Of a stretch of 64,000 nt of DNA, positions 27,235-35,594 are shown in pieces. The notes beneath the pieces were generated by a model. That model was not told where the DNA came from, ran no database searches, and saw nothing but the letters and a program-made list of their open reading frames with translations. The position numbers were made by a program, and so were the translations under genes. The first letter of the stretch is position 1. Every line of letters begins with the position of its first letter. Source of the DNA: Deinococcus aquiradiocola (lineage in GTDB: Bacteria > Deinococcota > Deinococci > Deinococcales > Deinococcaceae); contig NZ_BMOE01000002.1 of NCBI RefSeq assembly GCF_014646915.1, positions 310,844 through 374,843 on the forward strand. Reading direction: 5' to 3'.

Positions 27235-28541
27235 GCGGGACGGCCGTAGGTCCCGGCGGCGTCCAGCATGGCGCCGTACGCCTGGCGCAGCTGCTCGTCC
27301 GTCACGACGTACGGCGGGAGGAGGTACATGACGTTCCCGAGGGGACGCATCAGCAGGCCGCGCGCCGCGAAGTACTGCCGCAGTTCGAGGCTGGTGTTCC
27401 CGCCGTACTCGCCCGCCCCACGGATCTCGGCAGCGAGGATGGTGCCGACCTGCCGGACGTGCGTGACGTTCGGGTGCGCGGCGAGTTCCGCGCGTGCCGC
27501 CGCGTGCCGCGCCCCGATGCGCGCCCAGTGGGCGGACGTCTCCGCCGAAAGCGTGAGGTCGAGGGAGGCGAGGGCGGCCGCGCACGCGAGCGGGTTCGCG
27601 GTGTACGAGTGCCCGTGCGCGAAGGCCCGGTCGAAGGTGTCGCCCTCGAAGGCGAGGTACAGGTCCTCGGTGGCCGCGGTGAGGCCCATCGGCAGGAACC
27701 CGCCGGTGAGGCCCTTGCTGAAGCACATCAGGTCCGGGCGTTCCTGCAGGTGCCGCGCGGCGAACAGTTCACCCGTCCGGCCGAAGCCCGTCATGACCTC
27801 GTCCAGGATGACGAGCGCGCCGCTCGCGTGCACGCGGCGGATCACCTCGTTCAGGAAGGCGGGGCGCGTGACGCGCATCCCGGCCGAGCCCTGCACGAGC
27901 GGTTCGAGCAGGATGGCGCTCACGTCGTCCCCGAGTGCGGCGTCCAGCGCGGCGAGTGCGGCCGCCTCGCGCGCGTCCACGTCCTCGTCACCGTCCCAGG
28001 TGGCGGGGTACGGCAGGAACGTCACGCCGAACAGCTTGTCCTGGAACGGCGCGTAGAAGCCGCTCGTCGCGCCCGCACTCATCGCGCCGAACGTGTCCCC
28101 GTGATACCCGCCGTCGAAGGCCAGGAGGCGCGTGCGGCGCTCGCCGCGGTTGTGGTGCGCCTGCAGCGCGATCTTCAGGGCGACCTCGACGGCGGTGGAA
28201 CCGTTGTCGCTGAAGAACACCCGGGACAGGCCCGGCAGTTCCGCGGTGAGGCGCGCGGCGAGGTGCGTGGCGGGCGCGTGCGTGAACCCCGCGAAGATCA
28301 CGTGTTCGAGCGTCCCTGCCTGCCGCGCGATCGCCTGCGCGATGTGCGGGTGCGCGTGCCCGTGCAGGTTCACCCACCACGAGCTGACCATGTCGAGCAG
28401 TTGCGAGCCGTCCGCCGCGTGCAGGACGGCGCCCTCGCCGCGCACGATCACGGTGGGCGTGGGGGCCGTGCGGGACTGCGTGAAGGGATGCCAGACGTGC
28501 CGCGCGTCCAGGTCGAGCAGCGTGGGCGGCGCGGCGCTCAC
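27231..28541 (-). CDS. bioA: Adenosylmethionine-8-amino-7-oxononanoate aminotransferase
   Basis: 436 residues. A class III aminotransferase that converts KAPA to DAPA with S-adenosylmethionine as amino donor. Landmarks are HVWHPFTQ at the N-terminus, DMVSSWWVNLHGHAHP, FSDNGSTAVEVALKIALQ, FDGGYHGDTFGAMSAG, LVILDEVMTGFGRTG and the PLP-lysine motif CFSKGLTGGFLPMG. The GTG start overlaps the bioD stop (GTGA), and bioF overlaps its own stop in the same way. Confidence 0.96.
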   Translation of the reverse strand: MSAAPPTLLDLDARHVWHPFTQSRTAPTPTVIVRGEGAVLHAADGSQLLDMVSSWWVNLHGHAHPHIAQAIARQAGTLEHVIFAGFTHAPATHLAARLTAELPGLSRVFFSDNGSTAVEVALKIALQAHHNRGERRTRLLAFDGGYHGDTFGAMSAGATSGFYAPFQDKLFGVTFLPYPATWDGDEDVDAREAAALAALDAALGDDVSAILLEPLVQGSAGMRVTRPAFLNEVIRRVHASGALVILDEVMTGFGRTGELFAARHLQERPDLMCFSKGLTGGFLPMGLTAATEDLYLAFEGDTFDRAFAHGHSYTANPLACAAALASLDLTLSAETSAHWARIGARHAAARAELAAHPNVTHVRQVGTILAAEIRGAGEYGGNTSLELRQYFAARGLLMRPLGNVMYLLPPYVVTDEQLRQAYGAMLDAAGTYGRPA

Positions 28542-29197
28542 CCTGCCGCCCCGGCCGTCAGGAGGGCCTGCGCGGCGTCCTGCACGGCGGCAGGCGTCAC
28601 CGCGTCCAGCGGGGGAATCTGCAGGATCACAGGCACCTGAGCATGCCGTTCGATGGCGTCCCGGTTGTGCGGGGCGAGCGGGCCGCTCAGGATCACGCCC
28701 GCCACGCTCAACCCCCGCTCCCGGACGGCGTTCACGGTCAGGAGCGTGTGGTTGATGGTGCCGAGCGTGCTGCGCGCCGCGATCACGACCGGCAGGCCGA
28801 GCGCGGCCATCAGGTCGAGCATCGACTCGCGGTCGTTGATCGGCACGAGCACCCCGCCCGCGCCCTCCACCACCAGCGGGCCGGCGCTGGAAGGGCGCGC
28901 GGCGAGGACGTCCGCGACGCTCACGCGTTCTCCCTCCAGCGCCGCGGCGCGTTCCGGGGCGGACGGGTCGCGGTACACGCGGACGGGCGCGTGCACGCGC
29001 TCCGGCGGGAGGCCCGCGAGCGTGGCGACGGTGCCGGTGTCGTCGTCCCCGTCCGCCGCGCCGGTCTGCAGCGGCTTCCAGTACCGGGCACTCCACGCGC
29101 GGGCCAGCACGGCGCTCACGAGCGTCTTGCCGACCCCGGTGTCGGTGCCGGTCACGAACACCTGCCGCTCGGCCGTCAGGGCTTCAGGCGCGTGCAC
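28538..29197 (-). CDS. bioD: Dethiobiotin synthase
   Basis: 219 residues. ATP-dependent ring closure of DAPA to dethiobiotin. The P-loop is GTDTGVGKT (residues 16-24), followed by YWKPLQTGA and VVEGAGGVLVPIND, all typical of BioD. The GTG start lies two bases after the bioB stop, and the stop overlaps the bioA start. Confidence 0.95.
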   Translation of the reverse strand: MHAPEALTAERQVFVTGTDTGVGKTLVSAVLARAWSARYWKPLQTGAADGDDDTGTVATLAGLPPERVHAPVRVYRDPSAPERAAALEGERVSVADVLAARPSSAGPLVVEGAGGVLVPINDRESMLDLMAALGLPVVIAARSTLGTINHTLLTVNAVRERGLSVAGVILSGPLAPHNRDAIERHAQVPVILQIPPLDAVTPAAVQDAAQALLTAGAAG

Positions 29198-29199
29198 CG

Positions 29200-30237
29200 T
29201 CAGTCCCCGAGGGCAGGCGCGAGGTCCGCCTGCGGGGCGTGCGGGGTGGGCGCGGCATGCAGGCCCAGGTCGCGGATCATGTTCCAGTCCGCGCCCGCCT
29301 CCTGACCGCCTTCCGTGAGGTAATCGCCGAGGAAGATCGAGTTCGCGACGAGCAGCGCGAGCGGCTGCAGGCTCCGCAGGTGAATTTCACGCCCGGCGCT
29401 CGCGCGCAGTTCCGCCTGCGGGTTCAGCAGCCGGAACAGGCTCAGGACGCGCAGGCAGTACCACGGCGTGAAGTGCGCCGTCGTCTGCGCGCCGTCGAGG
29501 CCCGTCCCGTCGATGGGAATCAGGAAGTTCACGGGAATGCTGTCGGCCCGCCTCGCCCGCAGGGTGCGGGCGAGGTCCACGATCTGCTCGGCGCTCTCCC
29601 CCATCCCGATGATCACGCCGCTGCAGGTGCTCATGCCCGCCTGGGCAGCGTGCGTGAGCGTCTCCACCCGGTCCGCGTACGAGTGTGTGGAGCAGATGTT
29701 CCCGTAGTGGTCCTCGTGCGTGTTGAGGTTGTGGTTGTACGCGTCGACGCCCGCGTCCCGCAGGGTCTGCGCCTTGCGCTGGCCGTCCTCACCGAGCAGC
29801 AGACCCATGCAGGCGCACACCTCCAGGTTCGTTTCCGCCTTGATGAGCCGCGTGGCCTCGCTCACCTGCTCGACCTCGTTCCACGTGCCGCCCCGGCCGG
29901 ACAGCACGATGCAGTACCGCTGCGCGCCCGCCTCCTGCGCCTTGCGGGCCTCGGCGAGCATCTCGCGCGGGTGCAGCACCCGGTACTTCGGGACGCCCGT
30001 ATCGGCCTCCTTGGCCTGCGAGCAGTACGAGCAGTCCTCGGCACACAGGCCGCTCTTGGCGTTCAGGAGGATGTTCACCTTCACGCGGTCCCCGAAGGCC
30101 TCGCGCCGGACGCGCCACGCGGCGTCCAGCAGGCGCAGGGTGTCGGTGTCCGGCAGGTTCAGGACGGCGAGGCCCTCCTCGGGCGTGAGGATCTCGCCGC
30201 TCAGGACGCGGCCAGCCAGGGTATCGATGTTCAGCAT
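29200..30237 (-). CDS. bioB: Biotin synthase
   Basis: 345 residues. Radical SAM enzyme inserting sulfur into dethiobiotin. The [4Fe-4S] motif CAEDCSYC has Cys65, Cys69 and Cys72. The [2Fe-2S]-binding region includes YCIVLSGRG, CACMGLL and YNHNLNTHEDHY, and the barrel continues through PVNFLIPIDGT. GGAGGT lies eight bases before the ATG. It is first in the operon, directly behind the inverted-repeat operator at 30257-30292. No pimeloyl-chain genes (bioC/bioH, bioW or bioI) and no birA lie in this window. Confidence 0.97.
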   Translation of the reverse strand: MLNIDTLAGRVLSGEILTPEEGLAVLNLPDTDTLRLLDAAWRVRREAFGDRVKVNILLNAKSGLCAEDCSYCSQAKEADTGVPKYRVLHPREMLAEARKAQEAGAQRYCIVLSGRGGTWNEVEQVSEATRLIKAETNLEVCACMGLLLGEDGQRKAQTLRDAGVDAYNHNLNTHEDHYGNICSTHSYADRVETLTHAAQAGMSTCSGVIIGMGESAEQIVDLARTLRARRADSIPVNFLIPIDGTGLDGAQTTAHFTPWYCLRVLSLFRLLNPQAELRASAGREIHLRSLQPLALLVANSIFLGDYLTEGGQEAGADWNMIRDLGLHAAPTPHAPQADLAPALGD

Positions 30238-30256
30238 GTGGGTGGACCTCCAGTGA

Positions 30257-30292
30257 TTTCGTTCAGCAGTGTACGCGGAACACTGAACGAAA
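30257..30292. promoter_or_regulatory. Long inverted-repeat operator upstream of bioB
   Basis: Ten-base arms TTTCGTTCAG (30257-30266) and CTGAACGAAA (30283-30292) are perfectly complementary and separated by 16 bases. Partly nested in them is CAGTGT-N7-ACACTG. The arm spacing matches the architecture of BirA operators (half sites about 14-16 bases apart), although the sequence is not the usual GTTAAC-type. A minus-strand TACACT inside it could be the -10. It lies about 20 bases before bioB and is the natural biotin-response site. Confidence 0.7.
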
Positions 30293-30442
30293 CCCCCGAA
30301 CCTGAACCCGGTCCAGAAAATCCCTTCACGCCCGCGAAGACCTGCTGGACAGCGGAAGGAGGGGGCCGCGTCCACAGGCTCCCCTCCCCCTCGTCGTTCC
30401 GTCAGGTCGTGTGCCCGCAGTGCGGGGGCATCTGGCCCCGGG

Positions 30443-33064
30443 TCAGCGGGCCGACTGGTTCACGAAGCCCGCCACCCACGCGAGCGGCGCGTTCCAGTTG
30501 ATGGTGACCTCGTTCATGGTGTACGCGCCGATGTCGTCGACGTAGCACTTCAGGCCCGTGCATCTGCCGCGCAGTTTCGCGGCGACCGGGTCGCTGAAGT
30601 TCACGGCGTTCGGTCCGCCGGACACCACGCCCCTGGGCGGCGCGGGCAGCGTGGCGTCCAGCGAGGGCGCCCAGAAGCGGTGGTGGGGGTTGCGGAGGGG
30701 ACGCGTGCCGTACCCGGACACGTACGACTTGTCCATGGGGTTGCGGCCGAGCAGGTAGTTCAGGCCTTCGAGCACGGCGTCCTGGTACGACGCGTCACCG
30801 GTGAAGTCATACGCGAGCCCCATCAGGACGGAACGGTTCAGGATGCCGCTGTTCGATCCCCACTCGGGCATGGCGCCCCGGAACGGGAGGCGGTACCCCT
30901 GCGTGGCGAGGTCGGCCCGGTCGCGGGCCGCGGCCGCCACGATGTTACCCCGGGCCTGCTGCACGTCGGCGGCGGGAAGGCCGCTCGGGACGGTGGCGAG
31001 CGTGATCGTCCCGGCCGTGGCGAGCTCGTTCCAGGCGAGTTCCTTGTCGGCAGGCACCTGCAGGTACAGCGGGCTGGCCCGGAGGAAGGTCAGGTACTGG
31101 GCGTCGCCGGTCGTGGCGTACAGTTCAGCGGCCGCCCAGTAGAACTCGTCGTTCACGTTGGCGTCGTCGTACGGTCCGCCGCCGACGAACAGGTCGTAGG
31201 CGTACACGTCCGGCTGGGCGCGCGCGGCGGTCCAGGCGCGTTTCGCGGCCGTGAGGCAGCGGTCCGCGAAGGCCGGGTTGGACGCCCGGTAGATGCGGGC
31301 GCACTGCGCGGCGTTCGCGGCGAGGTTCAGGGTGGCGGCGGTGGTGGGGTAGTACAGGGCGCGCGGCTGCGGGTCCTGGTCCGGCCGGAGCGGCAGGCCC
31401 GTCCAGGCGACGTCCGTGAGCTTCTGGTGCACCATCCCGCCCGCGTCCGTCGGGGTGAAGGTGAGGGCGGACGTGTGGGCGCTCTGATCGCCGTGCGGGA
31501 GCGGCAGGGTCTGGCCGTCCGGGACCTGCAAGGCCAGCATGAACTGCAGTTCCCAGCGCACCTCGTCGAGCAAGTCGCTCCTGCCGTTGGCCCGCTCGGG
31601 GAGGTTGAGCGCGCCGTCGCCGTCCTGCACGCCCATGCGAGCGTCGCGTTCGGCGAGGTTCAGGAGCGTCCAGACGCTCACGCCGCCGTTCACGACGTAC
31701 TTGCCGTGGTCTCCGGCGTCGTACCAGCCGCCGGCCGCGTTCAGGCTGTACGCGCAGCCGGGCCAGACGTTCCCCCTGGCGTCGGTGCCGCTGAAGCAGG
31801 TGACGCGGGTGTCGCCCTGGTTCGGCGCGGTGCCCGTGTGTCCTGCGGGGCGGGCGAGGGCCGGGTCGCCGACGTACGCGGCCTCGATCGGGATGCCGCT
31901 GCGCGTCTGGTAGAAGTACCCCAGGGCGTCGGTCTTGAGGGTGCCGTACACCGCGCCGATCTCGAAGGGGTGGCTGGTGAAGCCCGCGACGTCCAGCACG
32001 TAGCCCCGGCCCTGCGTGGTGACGCCGCTGAAGTCCGCCTGATGGACGGACTCGCCGCTGGCGGCGTCGGCACCGAACACGGTGGTCCGGCCCGACCTGA
32101 CGGCCGTGTGGTTCGCGTCGTAGAGCGTCCAGGGGAGCGGGGCGCTGGACTCGAAGGGGATGGCGGCGATCTTGGGTTTGCCGGGCAGGTACCCGGTCTG
32201 GTTGACGCGCACGAGCGCGAGGTCGTCCTGCCCGGCCGCCGGGACGGCCGCACCGTAGGCGGGGCCCTTCAGGGAGACGCCGCTCAGGCAGACGCGGGTG
32301 GCGAGTTTCGCGCCCAGCTGGAACTGGAAGCTGGCTTTCGGGTCGCTGGCCTCGTTCATGGTGAAGGTGTACGCGTACGTTTTCGGGATGGACGTGACGT
32401 CCACGTCGGCGGCGAAGTACGAGGTGTAGGGAGCGCCGTCGTACTGCAGCAGGGTCTTGAAGGCGGTGGCCTGGTCGGCGCGCGCGGTGAAGGTCAGGGT
32501 GTAGGTCGCGCCCTGGTTCAGTCCGATGCCGGCCTGTCCGAAGATCACGTCGTAGACGTTCGTTCCGGCCTGCGTGATGTTCAGGCAGCTTTCACCGCCG
32601 GCGACGGTGGCGCTGACCGCGCCGGACGTCCACCAGGGGTCCTGCCCGCCGCTGAAGGTGCCGTTGCTGAGGAGTTCGGTGGTGGAGGTGTCCTTGATCC
32701 GGACGTCGACGGGGACCGGCGCGGAGATGCCGGTCACGCCGGTGGTCGTGACGGCCTGGGCGGAGTAGACGTGCGTGCCGTTCTGGGTGGGGTCGACGGT
32801 GACGGTGGCGTCGTAGGGGGCGGCGCTGTCCTCGCCGATCCTGCGGCCGCGGTCGTAGAAGACCACGCGGGCGACGTTGTCAGTGCCGGGGGCGGTGGCG
32901 AGCAGGTGGACGGTGCCTGCGGCGGTGACGGTGGTGGTGTCGGCGCTGAGGGTGACGGTGGGGGCGGGGGCGGTGGGCGGGTCGACCGGCTGGCTGGCGG
33001 AGCAGGCGGTGAGGAGGAGGCCGCAGGTGAGGGTGGCGAGGGCGCCGAGTCTGGGGTGTGACAT
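30443..33064 (-). CDS. GH9-family endoglucanase, multidomain lipoprotein
   Basis: 873 residues. A signal with lipobox LLLTACSAS is followed by an Ig-like domain (about 30-125), a CBM4/9-type carbohydrate-binding domain (about 130-270), a CelD_N Ig-like domain (about 283-370) and the GH9 catalytic barrel to the end. Catalytic motifs are GGWYDAGDHGKYV, with the nucleophile and base aspartates, and the C-terminal DDIGAYTMNEVTINWN with the acid glutamate. It should cleave beta-1,4-glucans at the cell surface. AGGAGC precedes the ATG. Operators upstream match those before the divergent GH16 gene, tying both to the LacI regulator at 34554. Confidence 0.95.
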   Translation of the reverse strand: MSHPRLGALATLTCGLLLTACSASQPVDPPTAPAPTVTLSADTTTVTAAGTVHLLATAPGTDNVARVVFYDRGRRIGEDSAAPYDATVTVDPTQNGTHVYSAQAVTTTGVTGISAPVPVDVRIKDTSTTELLSNGTFSGGQDPWWTSGAVSATVAGGESCLNITQAGTNVYDVIFGQAGIGLNQGATYTLTFTARADQATAFKTLLQYDGAPYTSYFAADVDVTSIPKTYAYTFTMNEASDPKASFQFQLGAKLATRVCLSGVSLKGPAYGAAVPAAGQDDLALVRVNQTGYLPGKPKIAAIPFESSAPLPWTLYDANHTAVRSGRTTVFGADAASGESVHQADFSGVTTQGRGYVLDVAGFTSHPFEIGAVYGTLKTDALGYFYQTRSGIPIEAAYVGDPALARPAGHTGTAPNQGDTRVTCFSGTDARGNVWPGCAYSLNAAGGWYDAGDHGKYVVNGGVSVWTLLNLAERDARMGVQDGDGALNLPERANGRSDLLDEVRWELQFMLALQVPDGQTLPLPHGDQSAHTSALTFTPTDAGGMVHQKLTDVAWTGLPLRPDQDPQPRALYYPTTAATLNLAANAAQCARIYRASNPAFADRCLTAAKRAWTAARAQPDVYAYDLFVGGGPYDDANVNDEFYWAAAELYATTGDAQYLTFLRASPLYLQVPADKELAWNELATAGTITLATVPSGLPAADVQQARGNIVAAAARDRADLATQGYRLPFRGAMPEWGSNSGILNRSVLMGLAYDFTGDASYQDAVLEGLNYLLGRNPMDKSYVSGYGTRPLRNPHHRFWAPSLDATLPAPPRGVVSGGPNAVNFSDPVAAKLRGRCTGLKCYVDDIGAYTMNEVTINWNAPLAWVAGFVNQSAR

Positions 33065-33092
33065 GGAAGCTCCTGGGAGAGGGCGAAGGAAA

Positions 33093-33106
33093 TGAAAGCG
33101 CTTTCA
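33093..33106. promoter_or_regulatory. LacI-type palindromic operator in the GH9 leader
   Basis: TGAAAGCGCTTTCA is a perfect 14-base palindrome with the central CG typical of LacI-family operators. It lies 29 bases before the GH9 ATG, inside the transcribed leader if the promoter at 33237-33265 is used. It may act as a roadblock or as one end of a repression loop with 33266-33277. Confidence 0.85.
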
Positions 33107-33236
33107 AAGCTGGCCAAGGAGGCAACTGGACGACGCCCCCACGAGAGATGCGGGAACAGATGAGACCCGGCCCACAGCAACGGACTGAAGAAGGCGGATG
33201 AGGGATTCGAAGGGACTGGATTGTGGTCTGAGCAGT

Positions 33237-33277
33237 ACCGTACCAGTTCTGGCCGGGAGCGTCAAGAAAGCCTTTTC
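33237..33277 (-). promoter_or_regulatory. GH9 promoter with adjacent operator
   Basis: On the minus strand a -35 TTGACG (33265-33260), a 17-base spacer and TACGGT (33242-33237) form a plausible promoter. Immediately upstream lies the site GAAAAGGCTTTC (33277-33266 on the minus strand), identical over 12 bases to the site in the divergent GH16 promoter. Confidence 0.7.
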
Positions 33278-33440
33278 CTGACATCCGCATCACACCTGAT
33301 CCCGAGGACTACCTGACCCGGCAGACTCGCCGTCATGGCGAGAACCCCATCTCAGACACGCAGAAGGAAATCTCGCTGCGGCTCTTACCCCACGGCGGCC
33401 GGGCGCACCTTCCCCGCCGCTCGGTGGCCAGAGGCCCTTC

Positions 33441-33469
33441 TTGACGAAAAGGCTTTCACAACTTACGCT
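33441..33469 (+). promoter_or_regulatory. GH16 promoter with operator in the spacer
   Basis: The -35 TTGACG (33441-33446), 17-base spacer and -10 TACGCT (33464-33469) form a promoter about 160 bases before the GH16 ATG. The site CGAAAAGGCTTTCA (33445-33458) fills the spacer and matches the perfect operator at 33093 in 11 of 14 positions. A LacI-family protein bound here would exclude RNA polymerase. Confidence 0.7.
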
Positions 33470-33628
33470 GTCCCTGCACCTCCACAACAGCCCGCTCCTG
33501 CACGGCCCCGGCCACCACCGATGCCCGTCAGGTCGGCCTTCAGGTTGCCGGGAAGTCGCGTGCCAGGGACCGGCGCCGCCCCCGCACGGCCCGGTCCCCC
33601 GCCCTCCGCCGATCAAAGGACGCTGCCC

Positions 33629-34468
33629 ATGACCACACCCGCTCCCCGCGCCCTGCTGCTCCTGATGCTCACCGCCGGACTGGCCGGCTGCGCTGGCCCC
33701 GCTGCCCAGACGCCGACAGTACAGACACCAGTTGCCCAGACCCCTGCCGCCCAGACGCCACCATCCGGTCAGGCCCTCAATGCCCAGGCTGTCAGCGGGC
33801 CGTTCAGCCGCTGGGGCCAGACCTGGACCGCGTCCAGCTGGAAGAACGGCGACCCCCTCTTCGGGTGCACCTTCTCGCCCGCCAACCTCACCCTCGGCAG
33901 CGGCAGTGACACCGCCGTCTACGGCTGGCTCGACAGCAGCACCTGCAGCGAACTGAAATCCAACCGCTACAAGTCGCAGGGCAACGCCTTCGGCGGCGAC
34001 ATCTTCGTGCCGAACATCTCCGGGACGACCTCCACCCTCTTCACGTACCTGGACGACGGCAATGTCTGGAACGAGATCGACGCCGAATTCGTGCCGGGCA
34101 GGGGCCTGCATCCGGCCCTGATCTACCGCGGCAGCAGGGGCGGCGTCCGGTACATCTATCAGGCCTGGGTGCCCGCCACGGCCGGCGCCTGGCACACCTT
34201 CAAGGTCGACTGGCAGAGCACCACCATCACCTGGACCCTGGACGGACGGGTGGTCTTCACCATGATCCGGGACAGCACGCTCGGCCTGGGCGCCGCCGTC
34301 GTCACCGGCAGCGGCGCCAGCATGCGGATCCCCGCGCAGGCGTGGCCGACGCGCAGCCAGCAGCTCATCGCGAACTTCTGGCGCGGCAGCAACACGGGCG
34401 ACTCGGTCGGCTTCCTGGGCAGCTACACCGGCGGGACCGGCAACGCCATCTGGAACAACCTGTACTGA
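33629..34468 (+). CDS. GH16-family glucanase lipoprotein
   Basis: 279 residues. The signal ends in the lipobox TAGLAGCAG. A short linker with repeated QTP-A/V units (about 25-45) precedes a GH16 beta-jelly-roll. The catalytic signature ExDxE is present as NEIDAEF, with the nucleophile and acid glutamates. GH16 enzymes cut beta-1,3 or mixed-linkage glucans, carrageenan, agarose or xyloglucan; the exact linkage is not readable. An AAAGGA lies before the chosen ATG. It is divergent from GH9 and followed by the LacI gene, forming a compact glucan-use locus. Confidence 0.88.
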   Translation: MTTPAPRALLLLMLTAGLAGCAGPAAQTPTVQTPVAQTPAAQTPPSGQALNAQAVSGPFSRWGQTWTASSWKNGDPLFGCTFSPANLTLGSGSDTAVYGWLDSSTCSELKSNRYKSQGNAFGGDIFVPNISGTTSTLFTYLDDGNVWNEIDAEFVPGRGLHPALIYRGSRGGVRYIYQAWVPATAGAWHTFKVDWQSTTITWTLDGRVVFTMIRDSTLGLGAAVVTGSGASMRIPAQAWPTRSQQLIANFWRGSNTGDSVGFLGSYTGGTGNAIWNNLY

Positions 34469-34512
34469 CCCGGGCCGCCGCGCAGCGCGGCGCACCCCGG
34501 CAGGGCAGGCGA

Positions 34513-34557
34513 TACAATGCCCCCGTGAACGACCGCGCGAAGCACTGGTGCAGGTGA
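34513..34557 (+). promoter_or_regulatory. -10 element and ten-codon leader ORF before the LacI gene
   Basis: TACAAT (34513-34518) is followed after six bases by a GTG at 34525 that opens a ten-residue frame (MNDRAKHWCR). Its TGA at 34555-34557 overlaps the LacI GTG at 34554 as GTGA. The -10-to-GTG spacing is that of leaderless transcripts, so ribosomes could load on the 5'-terminal GTG, translate the leader and re-initiate at LacI. No good -35 or ribosome site was found. Confidence 0.5.
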
Positions 34558-35558
34558 ACAGAGGAACCGTCACCATCCACGAGGTGGCGCGCGAGGCGGG
34601 GGTCTCCATCAGCACCGTGTCGCGCATCATCAACGGCACGGCGTACGTCGCCGACGACAAACGCCAGGCTGTGGAACGCGCGATGCTGAAGCTGGGCTTC
34701 CGCCCGAATTACCTCGCGAAGACCCTGATGACGGGCCGCAGCATGAGCATCGGCGTCATCGCGGAGGACATCGTCAGCCCGTACTATGCCGACGTCATCC
34801 GCGGCGTGGAGCACGCGATGCTCGACACGCCCTACCAGCCGATCGTGAACAGCGGCCACTGGTCGCGCAAGTACGAGTCCCGCGCCGTCGAGACCCTGAT
34901 CTACCGCAAGGTGGACGCCATGCTGCTGCTCGGCAGTACCCTCCCGGACGGGACGCTGCAGGAGATCGCGTCGCGCGTGCCGCTCGTGGTGTTCGGAAGG
35001 ACCGTGCCGGGCCTGGAAGAGCACTGCCTCGCGCTCGACAACGTGCACGGCGCGTACCTCGCCACCCGGCACCTGATCGAACTCGGGCACCGCAACATCG
35101 TTCACGTGCGCGGACCGCAGGGCCAGCAGGACGCCGAGGACCGCCTGCACGGCTACCGTACGGCACTCGCCGAGAACGACGTGCCGCACCGGCCGGAACT
35201 GGAGATCCTCGGGGACTTCACGGAGCAGCCCGCGTATCAGGCGCTGACGCACCTGCTGGACGCGCGCGTGCCGTTCACGGCCGTGTTCGCCGCGAACGAC
35301 CAGATGGCGGCCGGGGCGCGCCTCGCGCTGCACCGCAAGGGCCTGCGGGTGCCGGAGGACGTGTCGCTCGTCGGCTTCGACGACCTTCCGTCCAGCGCCT
35401 TCACCAGCCCGCCCCTGACCACCGTGCACCAGCCGACCTACCGGATCGGGCTGGCGCTCGCCACGCACCTCCTGAACGTCGTCCAGGACCTCCCCTCGCA
35501 GTTGCCCGCTTTCGACCTCACGCTCGTCGTACGGGAATCCACCCGCCCGCTGCGGTAA
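34554..35558 (+). CDS. LacI-family transcriptional regulator
   Basis: 334 residues from the GTG at 34554; a GTG at 34548 is also in frame. The N-terminal HTH and hinge are standard: VTIHEVAREAGVSISTVSRIIN and RPNYLAKTLMTGRSMSIGV. The periplasmic-binding-protein-like effector domain follows, with FAANDQMAAGARLAL and VSLVGFDDLPSSAFTSPPLTTV. It is probably the local repressor of GH9 and GH16 through the GAAA-C/G-CTTTC operators at 33093, 33266 and 33445, released by a cello- or laminari-oligosaccharide. No operator copy was seen in its own promoter. Confidence 0.93.
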   Translation: MNRGTVTIHEVAREAGVSISTVSRIINGTAYVADDKRQAVERAMLKLGFRPNYLAKTLMTGRSMSIGVIAEDIVSPYYADVIRGVEHAMLDTPYQPIVNSGHWSRKYESRAVETLIYRKVDAMLLLGSTLPDGTLQEIASRVPLVVFGRTVPGLEEHCLALDNVHGAYLATRHLIELGHRNIVHVRGPQGQQDAEDRLHGYRTALAENDVPHRPELEILGDFTEQPAYQALTHLLDARVPFTAVFAANDQMAAGARLALHRKGLRVPEDVSLVGFDDLPSSAFTSPPLTTVHQPTYRIGLALATHLLNVVQDLPSQLPAFDLTLVVRESTRPLR

Positions 35559-35594
35559 CGGCCCGCCGAGGACGGGGCATGCCCTCCGGTGCGT

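Noticed and set aside
30680..33061. 793-codon plus-strand open frame antisense to GH9
   Set aside because: Gly/Val/Arg-rich shadow with no motifs; GH9 on the other strand has complete catalytic motifs.
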